64,000 bases of DNA from Imbricaverruca yamaguchii (GCA_034440575.1 JAOTOL010001605.1:2046501-2110500), one strand, 5' to 3'. Shown: positions 1-14,193, counted from the first letter of the stretch. Numbers and translations: made by a program. Notes: generated by a model not told the origin, from the letters alone.

Positions 1-1775
<1,775 letters not shown>

Positions 1776-1972
1776 GGACCTTCAACATACCAGGATGTGC
1801 TGAGTTGATATCAAAAGTAAAGATAGGGGTTATATTTTATTACCCTAATAAGTATAATAGGAGTAATAAAGTAAGTAAAATAAAATAATCAGTATAATTT
1901 ATGAGTAATAAAATGTACCCTATATCTTTACTGTTGATATCATCTTAGCACCTCCTGGTATATCGAAGGTCG
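1776..1972. mobile_element. Fold-back MITE-like element
   Basis: Long inverted repeat: left arm 1777-1844 starting GACCTTCAACATACCAGGA, right arm about 1901-1971 ending in GAAGGTC. The arms match over about 65 bp (roughly 85% by eye) around an AT-rich centre. TA dinucleotides at 1774-1775 and 1973-1974 would fit a Tc1/mariner-type target duplication. No coding capacity. Confidence 0.65.
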
Positions 1973-3677
1973 TAAACTTTCTCCTTACGTAGTACCTAGA
2001 GTCCTATCTTTCGCCAACAGCCAGAAATATTATAAAGGCACAAATATTTTTGAAAGCTCCAAAACGGCACAATAAGATTACAGATAGTCGAAAATGGTAT
2101 GCTTTTTCTTGATTCAGATGGCGGTAATCACTAGCTTCAGGATTATCGCCAGTAATACAAAATGTCAGGACATTTTTTATTGTTGGGGTAAGTGGTCCAG
2201 AAGTATGCGCGGGGCTGAAATATTTTGCTAGCTTGCCTGATATTGCAACTGGCAATGAAGGCACTTCCCAACCACTCGAGGAGCAATTACTACCGCAGTT
2301 AAAATGTTATTCGGATCCCTACCTATGTGCTCCTTGATCCCTGGAAACCGGACATATTTAAGCTGAGTCTCTTGACCCCTGGTCAGCTGGTCGGTCGGTG
2401 ATGTCACTTGCAGATGCGGGAGGAGGAACAGTCTTTTTAACTTCCTCATGTGATTCGAAAATAGCACGTCAGAGCGAAAAATAGCACTGTCGTGCTTAAC
2501 TCGGCAAATAGATTCGAAATAACATGACCTTTTGGCATTAATTTAATTATTCAGTTCAAGAGGACGGGGCCAAAGTCATGCTTCAACGGCTGTGGGTCAT
2601 TCCCTCCAGGCTACTGCGTGAACTGATTTTTGCGACGAGCATTCGGCTTAACATTCTAAGGTGGCATATCATGCGATTTCAATACGATTTTCAGATTTTG
2701 GTGAGATTACAAGGTCACCTGTGGTCATTAGTCCCTGGTGGTCGTTTTCACCTTGCGGTCATTCTAAGGCAATCTGTGGCAATGCAGTCTAACTTAGCGA
2801 CCATTTTACCCCACAAAAACATCAAGTTATAACATTCACTCCCGAAACGCCCAACGTCGCGTTATGTGTGGCTATGATCTGATCCTAATTGATTAAGTTC
2901 TTGAATCAGCAGATGATATTTTGCACTTATTAGGGTACCACACAATACATGCACATGGAGCGTAAAATATCGCTGAAATTCCCTCAAAAGTTCGAAAATC
3001 GGTGCAAATGGTCCAAAATTTACCTGACCTCAGGTTGGGTCAGGACAATTTCTCCGAAAACTTAAATGACGCACATTCCAGAGTATGGCATATGCTTCTG
3101 TTCTTTAACAACTTCCGTAGGTTTCCGAGTAGTTTATAAGTCCTTTAACCTTATACGGGTGGTCAAATTCTTTTGGAGGCTGGTCTCTTTGGCCTAACCT
3201 AGGCCGGTAACCTTGGACTGCCTGAGGTCGAGCCTTTTACCAAAGGATAGGCGAAGGACGTAAGAATGGGAATGCAAAATTTCGGCGCTTTCGCTGTCCG
3301 CTTTTTCCATTGCGAAATGCTTACAGGGGAGAGGGTCTCAAAAACACCCCAACCATACCCCACCCTAATGGGACGAGGACTAATGACAAAGCCAAGCTGC
3401 TTTGATAAACTACAGTGAAAATATGTGGCACCACCGCTGTTACCTAGATACCTGATTCTGGGAAATGCCGCTGTCTACCTCTAGCGTATACGCCAACACG
3501 TTCCTACCTTCCGCCAGCCTACCTTCAGCCAGTCCAAGTTTTGTGTTCGGAACAAATTAACATGGTAGAAGTAATGCAGCCCTTATTCAGACCCTGGCGG
3601 TGCATCTCTGCTGGTTCCAGCTTTCTCGAGCCAGGTCGGAGCGTGGCCTGCTCGGTCCACGGCTGGTGACAGCTCAC
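1973..3677. other. Spacer / MyoD downstream region, nothing recognised
   Basis: No homology and no MyoD C-terminal motif was found on the minus strand here. The segment 3525-3677 is the read-through alternative of MyoD exon 2. A stretch near 3000-3240 has paired short words (e.g. CCTAACCTAGG) but no clear repeat. Confidence 0.45.
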
Positions 3678-3884
3678 CATGGTGTAGCCGGCCGCCGGGT
3701 TGATGGGAGCTTCGGAGCGGACCTCCTCCTGCGCCGTGACGCCGGAGCCGGCGCGAGCTCCGCGCAGCATGTCCTCCAGCGCCTCGATGTACTCGATGGC
3801 CGCCCGCAGGATCTCCACCTTCGGGTAGCGCTGGTTGGGGTTGGCGCAGGTGCGCTTTTTCAGCACCTCGAATGCTTCGTTCAC
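3678..3884 (-). CDS. MyoD (nautilus-type): MyoD-family myogenic bHLH factor, exon 2
   Basis: Continues exon 1 in phase 0 after acceptor GTCGGACAG at 3885-3893. It reads [20 protein letters not shown] then [20 protein letters not shown], which is the rest of helix 1, the loop and helix 2 of MyoD proteins, essentially without gaps. After about 42 residues it becomes a low-similarity tail ending AAGYTM. I end the exon at 3678 because ATG|GTGAGC there is a strong donor. The alternative is read-through to the TGA at 3525-3527, adding 50 residues that resemble no myogenic factor. The helix III motif (SSLDCL-like) expected near the C-terminus of MyoD proteins was not seen at 1-3677 on this strand, so a further exon probably lies left of the window. 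Confidence 0.88.
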
Positions 3885-3927
3885 CTGTCCGACAGTACAG
3901 GAGATCAGCGTGCATCCAGTTGTTGAC

Positions 3928-4160
3928 GTCAGCGTCAGCGGCGTCAGCAGCGTCAGTAGCGTTAGTAGCGTCAGCGGCGTCAGCAGTGTCAGCAGCGTCA
4001 GTAGCATCAGCAGTGTAAACAATGTCAGCAGCGTCAGCAGTGTAAACAATGTCAGTAGCATCAGCAGTGTCAGCGACGTCAGCAGTCTCAGCGGCGTCAG
4101 CAGCGTCAGCAGCGTCAGCAGTGTCAGCGGCGTCAGAAGCGTCAGAAGCGTCAGCAGTGT
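3928..4160. repeat. 9-bp minisatellite in MyoD intron
   Basis: About 25 units of GTCAGCAGC and close variants (GTCAGTAGC, GTCAGCGGC, GTAAACAAT). Because 9 is divisible by 3, all frames stay open, producing spurious Val-Ser, Ala and Leu-Thr repeat ORFs. It ends about 40 bp upstream of the exon 2 acceptor. Confidence 0.95.
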
Positions 4161-7100
4161 ACGCGTTTTCATTTTCAATGAACATATACGTCTCGGATGA
4201 CTTTTCGCTACTGGAACTACACATGAGGATGCACCGCAGTTAGCCTTGAAATAGCAATACACTCAACTTGGTCCCACTTCCTGTACATGAAAATGCCTGC
4301 CTTGAGGACACACCATAGCCATCCCAAAGTAGACCTGTAGCTAAAATGGACTAACTTAGTCCATGTTGCATGTGTTGGACATGCATTGGACATGTAAGTG
4401 AATATATGGCTTTGCTTAAGCTTGTACGTCAATGAAGTCGAAACATTGTTATGCTGTCGAATGTTTCTGCCATTCGTGTCTTTTTCCCAAGTGGTCCGCT
4501 TATTAGCCGGCCGATTGACTTCGAGATAAGCTGTGCGTCTAATGCGAGGGATTAATAAAAGGCCGTTAGACATATCAACGTACCAACATGCACCGCTAAA
4601 AGATAGCTGTTTATTGACCTCCATCAAATTATTGCGGTAGTTCATCATATTTTGAAGGATTAAGCTGCTAAACATGCTGTGATATCGTAACAGCTGAGAG
4701 TCCTGTTTTGCAACTTGGTGAGGAACTGCTCTCTAAATTGGTGAGCTGCAGACTTTCGGTGTTCGCTCCGAGAAAAAGTTTTTCACCATCGCTCTTTTCT
4801 GTCCATCCAAATAAGTTGGATGGCGTTCCCAACAGTAAAGTTGGAGAAATAAGTTGGCGACCAACAGCAAAGAAAAGACGGTAGGGCACAACAATAGCAT
4901 CCGATGTAGACCATATACTAGAGGTTATTCAACCGGTGATTTTTTCCGTCACTTTTGCTCATAACCAGTGTGACGTCACTGGGATGGCCGACTATCAGAG
5001 AAGCCCGGAACACCAGGTCGACCTACTTTCATGGAAATAGTGAAACGGCTTTTGCTGGGAGGTGGATGACTGCTCAGAATTGCATTGGCAATGTTAAAAT
5101 CAGCTTTCAAGATGATGTAATTCCATTGTTGAAAAGCCAAGTATCGAACTAGTCATGAATGCATACGAATTGTGAGGACGCATCCGGAACTACGCTCATG
5201 ATTGTGTCAAGACCGACGCTCCGGTCAGAGGCGAATCTAGGGGGAGGCGATCGACCCTTCTCATTGGACCTCCGAGAGAGCCTCCGACGGACCACGAGGG
5301 ACCTCCGCAGGAAAATTTGTAAGTAAGCTAATAACCCTATTCGGGTATATGCAAAACACAACAGCTATAATATAACATAAAGCAACGGGGCTCACGCCAG
5401 TAGGGACCCCAAGAGCGTAATTCCTACCAGCTTATCAAACTTCCGGAGCCGCGACTGCCCGGAAGTGAAGATTTCCGAAGACCTGGAAATTGTTTGCTGG
5501 AATCATCTCGCAAATATATAACCGCAGATGAGTGCCGTGGTATATAGAGAATATTTACCTCAAATATAGTCTTTTGTATGAGATTTACGTACACTGCTTG
5601 AACCATGGATGTTTAATTTTTTAGTTTGTATTATACCTTCCTTTAATTTAGCCCTCAACTGCAATCACTGGTCCAAACAGCCAATAGTCGCAATTCGCCC
5701 TTGGTACGGGCTTAAATGTGACTGAAGCACATTAACAAACACCAACCATCGCAACCTGAACTGATCTAAGCAACGACTATGGAGCATTCCCAAAGGCTCT
5801 GAACTTCCAAGCCTTGCACGTCTGTTCTGTTGCTACAAGCTAGCTGTGGACGGCCTTGCCGACATCCACTCGTGACGTCACGGCTCTATTCATCCTGACC
5901 GAGAAATCAGCCAGTGGATCAAAGGCGGAACTCGCCGGACATCTTGGAACGGGGCCAAGCAGTTCTCAATCAGCACAAACAGGGACGAGGAAAATCATGG
6001 GTGAACCAAAAAAACGTGCCCGACGCGACAGAAACTCGTCGCATGTCGAATGAGTTGAAAACAAAAATATGACTCGATCCAAATGGACTCGATAAACTGC
6101 ATCCTCAATGAATAAACTCACTCCTAATTGCACGTTTCCGTGGAATTCGGTCACCATGGGAGAGCAGTGAGCGGCCTCACTGCTCCCTCGGCGTGGGGAC
6201 CCGGCCCTGAACACAGCACGCAACCACCGCAAATCTCTTGCCCAAGACCGAAGGCGCAGGTGCTCGGTCGTGTCACCTGCTCCGACTTCACAAGAGATGA
6301 GCGTGTCATTACGGTCGTCATCAGCAGTCACAGCGCCGATACGCCGCTGCGTCCGCAGACCTGCAGGCGCCGCCGGAGCTCATCACACAGCTTCACACAG
6401 CCGAGACCGGCCGGCTACTGCTGCCAAAAACTCAGGCCCGTCCGACAAAGCTGCCTCTATACGGTGTATGCCATACATGCTGTCGCTCTCGGGGTTGCTT
6501 TGCACCCACGTGCAAGTTAGTTATCAGGGTTTTAGCGCGTACACACCGTACAATGCTGGCGATGAATACCTGTTACTATTGTTTTACCATAGCTACCAAT
6601 ACCACTTTTAACTATATTTGCAATTATAAAGAAGCATCGAGCCATGTTCTCAGCTTCCATCCCTTTTCAGTTCCTCAGTGTCGTTGTTCACGCCCGAAAA
6701 TAGTTGAAAAATTGGCCCTTTCAGTGCGCAGTTCGGCGGTAAGAAACATGATGAAATAAAGGCATGCTTTATACATACATAGGTGCCACATAGTCGGACA
6801 GGTGCTACGTGTCGTATGATACAAAATTTGTATTGCAGGCACATACTCAAAACCCACCCAATCATTGATTTGATCGAACGTCGGATACCACTAGCGCGAC
6901 GGTATTTGTCTCACAAAATCGTAAAACATCTCTTCCATGTGAAGATATAGAAAACGGCGCGTGTGTTCCAAACTTAGCTCAGTCAGTGTATACCAATGAA
7001 CCCTGCCAGTCGCAAGAAATTGCATTTGCATATTTGCGTGTTCGAGCTAAGCAAGCTTCTCTTTCCTTGCTCAAAGATGGACACAAAAACCAGTGGTTAC

Positions 7101-8966
7101 ACAAACGCGTTGCGTGTAAGCAAATTAGGCATGGAGTTGACCTGGGAGTTGCAAAGTTTTTTTCTCGGGTGAATGTTCAAAAGCACAGCCATCGTCCAGA
7201 ACAGAAGCAAGCGCAAAAACAAACACAGAAAAGCACCATTTAAGCACTGCCTTCAATATTATATTCAACAGACTCGAAGAGGCGGCAGAAGTACTTAATG
7301 AGATGTGCCATTGACCTCGCATTTTGCATGCATGCAAGAAACAATTCAATTGTTTCAAGTAGAAAGCTTGTTTCGAACTTAGAAAGCAGAGATAACGAAC
7401 TTAACTTGATGTATGTAATATTAGCACTTCTCCAAACAGTTAATGGACACCCCTCATACGAAATCTGTTGAGTTGGCGTTAGGAAGGGCCTTGCCATAGG
7501 GGGAGGGGAAGGAGCCTGTCCTCCCAGTTTCGGTGCAGAGGGAAAATCCTCAAACCTTTGGTGGACGACAATGTTTACGAAGGACCGCACGTTATTCTTT
7601 TATATCTTGTCAAACATGTCTTCAAGCGTGTTTGGCTTTTTCTAAACATCCAACCATACAGCAAAGTGTGGAAAGCATGTGTTCTTTGTTGCCCTCATTC
7701 AAGCCCTATCACCGTATGATCGGTGCATACTTGCTGACAACATCACTGGCAGGTGGCTTCGAGCGCGCGATGTCTTCTGTGTGTGGATTTTTCCAGTCCT
7801 GAATTCAGTAATATAGCCTAAAGAAACGTGTGCTCAGATATTCTGAGAAGGGACCAGAATTAATGGCATTAGTCCAAAATAAAATTATGCAGCCTGTAAG
7901 TTCACATTCCATTGATCCCGAAACGTTCGTTGGGCACAAATTCAGTAGATTCATCAGGATCCGTTGTTAGTTTCCAATAGGAAACCGATAGAACTAACGT
8001 GATGAGACTGGAAATTAACATTCAAACTAACCCACTTCGTTGAAGTGACGTGGGCATTGACAATGTGGCATGTTCGTTCTGTAATTTGTGGGCAACTTAA
8101 TATTATTCCAACAAAAATATTTCAAGAAAGAATGACAAAGGACTACAAAGCCAAAACTGGTGGTGTCTAGTGGAGAAAACGCTGGTTTTTGGCATGCTTA
8201 TTTGGTTTTTGTTCGTGAAGCTTTCTTCAGATTTCGCTAAGTGATGACAAATATATTTCCAGCACCTGCTTGGTAAAATGCAAAACAACATAAAATTAAC
8301 CTAACAGGGATGGATCACGGGATTTAGATTGGGGGCACTTCTCGTGAGGAGCGTCAGTTTTTAGACCTTCAGGTTACCACCGGAGACCGGAGGTGGAGAT
8401 TGGCTGCTGCCGGGGGAGGAGGAGGTACGGTTGGAAGGGGCGTAGAGATCGTGTGAACCATGTCCCCTCTCCAATCTGAAACTCGTAGGGAAGCCCGTGG
8501 TGACAAGGGTGATTGCTAGATGAGCAACGAAGGAGCTGAATCTAAAAATATTTATCACTATGTTTGCAATGACAGGTAGAATAGGGACTAGCTACACATT
8601 TGGCGTATTTTCTGGATGCAGGATTTATATGAAGCCTGAAAATGAAATGTTTCCACGAGAACAGGACGTCAGTTGACCAGCCAGTCACAGGGGAGAAAAG
8701 TCCCCCTGGCTTATCTTGAGTAGCAGCGGAACTGCTGCTGCTGTTCACATACATTTATGGGTGCCGTCAAGTGAACACCTCGGCTGCGACTCAGACGAAA
8801 TGAGTCCAAATTCATCCTAAATCAGACTAATATGACATAAAGTCGGCTATGGTTTCTGACACTTCGCAATAATAACTCGACTAATGGGAAGCTAAGAAGA
8901 ATGCACGCACGCAGTTGAGAACGCAAGCAGAAATAACTAACATGTATGTCTTGTTTGTTTCGACGT

Positions 8967-9008
8967 GCATGGGTTGCTTCGACGGGCTTGAGTCGAAGCA
9001 ACCCATGC
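8967..9008. repeat. Perfect hairpin, 16-bp arms
   Basis: GCATGGGTTGCTTCGA (8967-8982), loop of 10, exact reverse complement 8993-9008. Confidence 0.95.
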
Positions 9009-9600
9009 TGTGATTGTCTTGTGCTGCGAAAGTAAGTGTTCGGCGCACAGTTTTGACACACTTACAATGACACAGTTCTCATTTATTGACTCCACACCTA
9101 CCAATGAACCAGAACAAGATCAAACAGCACCCATGAAGTCATTGGATGGTCCGGGTTGTTCTCATGCTATTCAAAATTTGCTTCCATATTTATCGCTTTC
9201 ATTTTCTTCTGGTGAATACAGATACTGAATTCGTATCAAACTTTCCGAGGTACCTTGGAGTAACCCTCAATGATTGCGCTCTGATACGAAGGATATTAAA
9301 TAAATCGTAATAGAGCGTTTCAAATATAGCATGATATTTAACGTGGTATAGCTAGAATGAAGGCTGAAGCTCTCCTTAGTCACATATACGGCAATATGTT
9401 ATCGATTTGATTATTCAGCGCGTGACTGGGCATACAAACATGCATCGCGTGCAGCATGTAAATACAAATGCACAGTGACCTCTCACGACCTAATTTGAGT
9501 ATGGCATGCCCTAATTATATGCGTGTGGTATGTGCAAACAGCATTTGCTGACAATTCTGCGTGAGGATTTACCCATACGAACCGTTCGAGATGCGTCTGT

Positions 9601-9784
9601 TTATTGTTGTTGTTTATTGAATGGTTCACGACGCACTTTATGCACATTCACGGCTAATGGCGCCGCCCACACTGTGTCACCGGTGGGCCGCGGGATTGGG
9701 AAATGTCCCGAGCGGCGCTAGTGTCGAACCCGGGACCTCTGGTACCCAGAGCCCAACACCTTAACCACTCGGCCATCCCCGTCC
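9601..9784 (-). mobile_element. tRNA-derived SINE, family A, full length
   Basis: On the minus strand a tRNA-like head with A box (GATGGCCGAGTGGTTAAGG) and B box (GGTTCGA), then a body (ATTTCCCAATCCCGCGGCCC) and an AATAAACAAC tail. Flanked by ATGCGTCTGT (9591-9600) and ATGCATCTGT (9785-9794), a probable target duplication with one mismatch. Related copies are at 23523, 44980 and 63429. Confidence 0.88.
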
Positions 9785-12700
9785 CATGCATCTGTATAGA
9801 GTTAGACAATATCCCGAAGAAACGCATGCTATTGCTACTTCATCAGAACTGTGACGAATTCAGTGACCTCAGGGGCGAACAAAATTGCATATTGTCTGAT
9901 AGATTGTATTGGGCTATCCATTGCACTTTGTTTTATTTCAACCCGTCCATTGGTGCCAGGGCTATGACGGGGTTAAGAAAGTGTCTGGCGTCTGTGAAAG
10001 TACGCCATTGGCGGCCGGGTTAAGGCTAACTCTCGCGGTGCAGAATTTCCCAGTCCCTGGCAGTGCGAAGTTTCAATTTGATCCATATGTCCACTTACAT
10101 TGCTTCTAGTGTTGGTAAAAACATGAGCCAAACGCCATGATGCAGCCCCGACCTTGGGATTTTAGACTTACTTGGAATGTTTTGTCTACCTCTTTTGGTT
10201 TACTACCAGATCAGACCAAATCGGTCGATGCCGGGGGGGGGGGGGGATACTGTCGCGAGATCTTCATCGTTATTGTTGCTGAACCCTGATCATGTAGCGA
10301 AGGCGATTTGTGGTTCAATATGGATGATGTCTCAAATGAATACTTCGTCTCACACAGCGACGCCAGCAAATGTTTCGGTCACTGATGGGTGATCAGTTCG
10401 TGGTCAAGAATATGATATATTTGATTGGCTGATGAAGATGACAATTCTGAACCAGTCGTGTTCAGGGAAAGGTGGTGACTGGTCGCAAAGTAAAACCAAA
10501 TGGGTGGCAATCTTTTTTCCGTTTTACTCCGTTTTGCCAATATTGTGGGAAGCACTCAGAAAGTTTCCTTTTCCTGATTTATCAGATTACATTTAATGAT
10601 CGCCATGACATCAGACACTAAATCGGCGTGCAAAATAACTTGTGTAAGCCATGATTCCGCCAGTTTATGTCGCAACGGCTTCCGTCCTCAGCCTCCAGAG
10701 CGCTTGCCATGCATGTACTCCTCTGACGCTTCATGCCATACCTCGGTGAGCTGCTCGAAAATTGACTCGAAACTAGAATACCAAGAGAAGTCACAATTTA
10801 CCACTAAATATGTTTTGGTGAGAAAAAATGGTGGCCAAGCCATTCACAACAAGCAACGTCTTCCGGTTTGAGTCTGTTTATCCCGGCGTCCCAGGGTAGG
10901 GACAATGTGTGTCACGGAAGTGCATGTGGTACATACATACACAGCAGTCCTGAGCGGGCGGGCACGCACCACACTACGGTGGAGGTGTCAGGGCACGCAC
11001 GGGATGCACGCCGATGACGATTCTTCTTTCGACGATTCTTCATCGGGCGGTCTAAGGAAGCAAATATCTGCATGCCATACCTTTGGACTCGTCTATGATA
11101 TTACGTGTGATGCGGACAACAGTTCCATCATGATATGTTCCTCTAAATTGCTGAAAATTCCCTCTTTGCTTGTTTCTATTCGAGCCGGAACCGCCTATAT
11201 CAGACTGTCACATTTTGGGCCAAATCATCACATTTTATTTCACTGATGATGTAGGCGTCACACATTAATGCACAAAGAATGTTTTGCAAGACGAACAGCA
11301 TTCTCCGTTGATTGCACATCTGTAGTTCAGCCCAGACATCTAAGCTGGCTCCAGCCTTCTGATCAAGTGTATTACGCCCAGCTGCGGTTTAACATTAAAA
11401 GCATAAAAGCTGATCAAACGATAAAATGTCATCAAGGTATGCTAAAATATATTCTGGGGGAAATGCCGTCGGATATTCACATGGCCTAGCATCAACTCCG
11501 GGTGCAACTTTCACGGTACGAGACGTGGGGCACTCAAGTACCACCCAGTACTTACAGGTTGTGGCATGCGAAAAATAAATAAGAAGATTATTTGTGATAT
11601 CACGAGCAGTAACTCGCGGTCGTATCACATAATTAGTACATGTTGGATTAGGATACTGCACTTTAATCCAGAAATATACAATCTGTTTGATGTGGAACCT
11701 GACTGCATGGCACGAAACTTCTTTTCCTTGTGCTTACAGGACATGAGATAACATGACTGCGAGGAACATGTCGGTTGGTCCGTGTCAAGCATTGGTGTCG
11801 ATTTGTATACTTTTGTGGAGGCCCTGTCCCCTCCCCTCTCCCAATGTTCAATGTTGGCTTTGACCCCAATAATTTCAACTTTCATCATGCGGCCCTATGG
11901 AGTGCTCCTCCCAATCCACTTGGACAAGCCTAATTCCTCCATGTATTAAACAAATCCGAAATCAGCGTCCCTGTTCTCGTATTTTATGTATTAACTGAAC
12001 GCGATGTGCTCACCCAATAATTTCATGAATCGACCCCTTAATTTTGCTGAACTGGGCCAATGAACAACGTAAAATTGTCTCCGGGATCTATCAACGCCCT
12101 GCAATAAGCGTAGGCACACCCAGCGAAACACACTTCAAAGGCATCACAATGGCATACTCTGTGAAGCATGGATGACTGGGTATTTGCCTTCCCCCTCAGT
12201 AAAACAAATAGCGAAGCACGGTTATGGTCTCAGCAGGGATTTAAACCCCGCCCTTGACGCATTGTAAAAGGTTAGGAACCACCACATAGCAAAGAAGTGT
12301 CGTTCAGTTTGAAAAAAAAATGTTGCTTACAGTCAGCGGACAGTGCGGAATCTGAGGAAGCTCTTTTAGTTTTAGCTTCTCGCAGAAGGTGTAACCAACA
12401 AACTTTTTGGGACGCTATTCCGCTTGGTAAATTGTTGTAGCTTTTTGATATGTGAAAAACGTCTGATTTTATTGGGGGCGCCAACTGGGCTGCTGGAATT
12501 TCACAATCAGTGGAATTGTTCATGAAAAAAAAAACTATGCAAAACGATGCCAATGGGGTAGCGGGTGTCTCAGACTGTCAGCCTGACAGGCTCTGGTAAA
12601 ATGGCGACCAGCGAAGACTGCAGGCGTGGACACCTTCCTTCAAGTCATGTCACAAATAAGCTACCTGAAACTTCTTCCACTCCCCATCTCTGGTGACGTG

Positions 12701-12799
12701 ACGGACAAGCTCAGTGGCGAATCTAGACCCGAATCTCCCACAAGTGCATCATCCCTTCTGGCTTCACCCGCGTGGCACCGTGGTCCCCCACGGGCGATG

Positions 12800-12842
12800 G
12801 CGGCGCGCCAAAAACTGACGCGGCGCGCCAAAAACTGACACG
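12800..12842. repeat. 20-bp direct repeat, two copies
   Basis: GGCGCGCCAAAAACTGAC repeated in tandem, about 75 bp downstream of the MyoD exon 1 donor (minus strand). Confidence 0.85.
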
Positions 12843-12916
12843 GCCCACAGGTACGGCACCACAACACGACCGACCGGAAGGACCGCCTTCCAGCCTTCCA
12901 GCCGCCGGCCGCTCAC

Positions 12917-13298
12917 CTTCTTGAGACGCCGCCGTTCGCGCATGGTGGCTGCCTTCCGCCGGTCTATCGTGACCGACTTGCGCTTGCAGGCCTTGCACGC
13001 CCAGGGCAGGCAGCGGCGCTGGCCGTGGCCGTGCGTGTGCGGCGCCAGCACGTGCGGCACGTGCTCGTCGTGTTCGCCCAGCTCGGCGTGCTCCTCCTCG
13101 CTGAAGGTGTGCTGGTAGTCGGACGTGTCGGGACTGTAGGGCGGCGCCGCGCTGTCGGCGCCGTGCTGCCGGTACGCCGGGTACGTCTGGGCGTAGCCGG
13201 GGCTGGCGGCGCCGTCGCGCGCCGGCGGGTAAGCCCGCCGGGAGCGGCTGGTACTGCGCCGGCTCTGGGTAGCGGCAGCTCCGCATGTCCATCACCAT
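12917..13298 (-). CDS. MyoD (nautilus-type): MyoD-family myogenic bHLH factor, exon 1
   Basis: Encodes the N-terminal region and the basic region plus start of helix 1 of a myogenic regulatory factor, a nuclear E-box-binding activator of muscle genes that dimerises with an E protein. Seen: the signature [20 protein letters not shown] runs straight into MRERRRLKK, with the Ala-Thr pair that marks myogenic basic regions; upstream lie [13 protein letters not shown] and a Cys just before the WACKACK block, as in Drosophila nautilus. The exon ends at 12917 with donor AAG|GTGAGC, phase 0, and continues at 3884. The most likely start is the ATG at 13296-13298 ([19 protein letters not shown]), but this lies in a different frame from the bHLH part, so one base must be gained or lost around 13225-13245. 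The bHLH frame itself has a stop at 13292-13294. The basic region is secure; the N-terminus is not. Confidence 0.9.
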
Positions 13299-13834
13299 GC
13301 TGCCGCCCGCGAGGCTCGCCGCGGCCCGCCGCGCTGCGCCCTCGCCGCCGAGCGCGTCACGGCGCGCTGCGGTGTCCGCCGATGCCGCCCGGACACCCGG
13401 CCGCCGTCGCGCGCTCCCGCTGCGCCGTCGCTGGCGACGCACGAGCGCCAGAGGCAGAGCGCCGCCGACACAGTCGTAAATCGCGCGAACTTCTGCGCGC
13501 GGGGTGGCCACGCGGCGGCACAACCGGCAGCCGGCCGCCGGCCGCGCCCACCACGACCAGCCGGCCAATGAGCGCGGAGAGACTGGGCGGAGCTTGTCCG
13601 GCCGGGAAGCGCCGCCGACAACGTAAACGTGGTACCAAGAGGCGACCATGCATTGTGCTGTAATGCCTGAACTAACTCAACGAGTGCATGCAATGGCCCA
13701 GCCAGGATGTTCCTGAGGGGGTGCCAAACCGAAAAAAATGCAATGAAACAGAGAAAGCTTTCGGCGCGCGAAGTGCGCTGAACATTTTTGGTTATGCGTG
13801 GTGAAAATATCAAAATGTCTCGTTTAATCTAGTG
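13299..13834 (-). promoter_or_regulatory. Probable MyoD 5' flank / promoter region
   Basis: About 540 bp between the likely MyoD start codon and a hAT MITE. The first 340 bp (to about 13640) are strongly GC-rich, unlike the AT-rich surroundings, as expected for a 5' UTR or promoter. I see no clear TATA box. Long open frames on both strands here reflect GC-rich composition and are not supported as genes. The assignment rests on position only. Confidence 0.4.
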
Positions 13835-14193
13835 CAGTGGTTCTCAAACTAGGGGTCGCGACCACAGCTGGGGTCGCGGGGCTCTTCTGGTGGGATCGCG
13901 TGCAACCATCGACTGTGAATTGACCCGACACATCTGGTCCGTTGCGCTCTGATAACGCCGCGCTGTTGTTGATGGTGGTTGTCGCCGTGCGACCGGCACG
14001 CCGGCCACCATGCGGATATCCGCGCTGGAAAATTACCGTCGCCATAAATTCATGCACTACCTGTAAATTTATGAGTGATGCTTCGCAAGTAACAAAATAC
14101 AGAACACTATAATAAAAAATACAGAATGTGGGGTCGCGGCGCGACGCTCCGGGTACACAGGGGTCGCCACATCAAAAAGTTTGAGAACCACTG
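13835..14193. mobile_element. hAT-superfamily MITE with 8-bp target duplication
   Basis: 359 bp, terminal inverted repeats CAGTGGTTCTCAAACT at both ends, followed inward by GGGTCGC on both sides. Exact 8-bp duplication ATCTAGTG at 13827-13834 and 14194-14201. Both this TIR sequence and 8-bp duplications are typical of hAT elements. It encodes no transposase and lies about 540 bp upstream of the MyoD start codon. Confidence 0.92.

Larger units (their letters stand above)
3885..12916 (-). other. MyoD intron 1 (9.0 kb)
   Basis: Phase-0 intron with GTGAGC at 12911-12916 and CAG at 3885-3887, interrupting the bHLH domain between KK and VNEAF. Contents: a 9-bp minisatellite against the acceptor (3928-4160), a perfect hairpin (8967-9008), a complete SINE (9601-9784), a G-run near 10220-10230 and a two-copy 20-bp repeat next to the donor (12800-12842). 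I recognise no other gene; the remaining short open frames lack homology and codon bias. Confidence 0.85.

Noticed and set aside
3525..4262. Long minus-strand ORFs including Leu-Thr and Asp-Ala repeats before MyoD exon 2
   Set aside because: Open only because the 9-bp minisatellite lacks stops; MyoD homology begins at the acceptor at 3884.
12272..12553. 93-codon minus-strand ORF with a transposase-like feel
   Set aside because: No motif that I could name; length within chance for this composition.
13025..13663. 212-codon plus-strand ORF opposite MyoD exon 1 and its promoter
   Set aside because: Antisense shadow of GC-rich sequence, no domain, Arg/Ala-rich composition.
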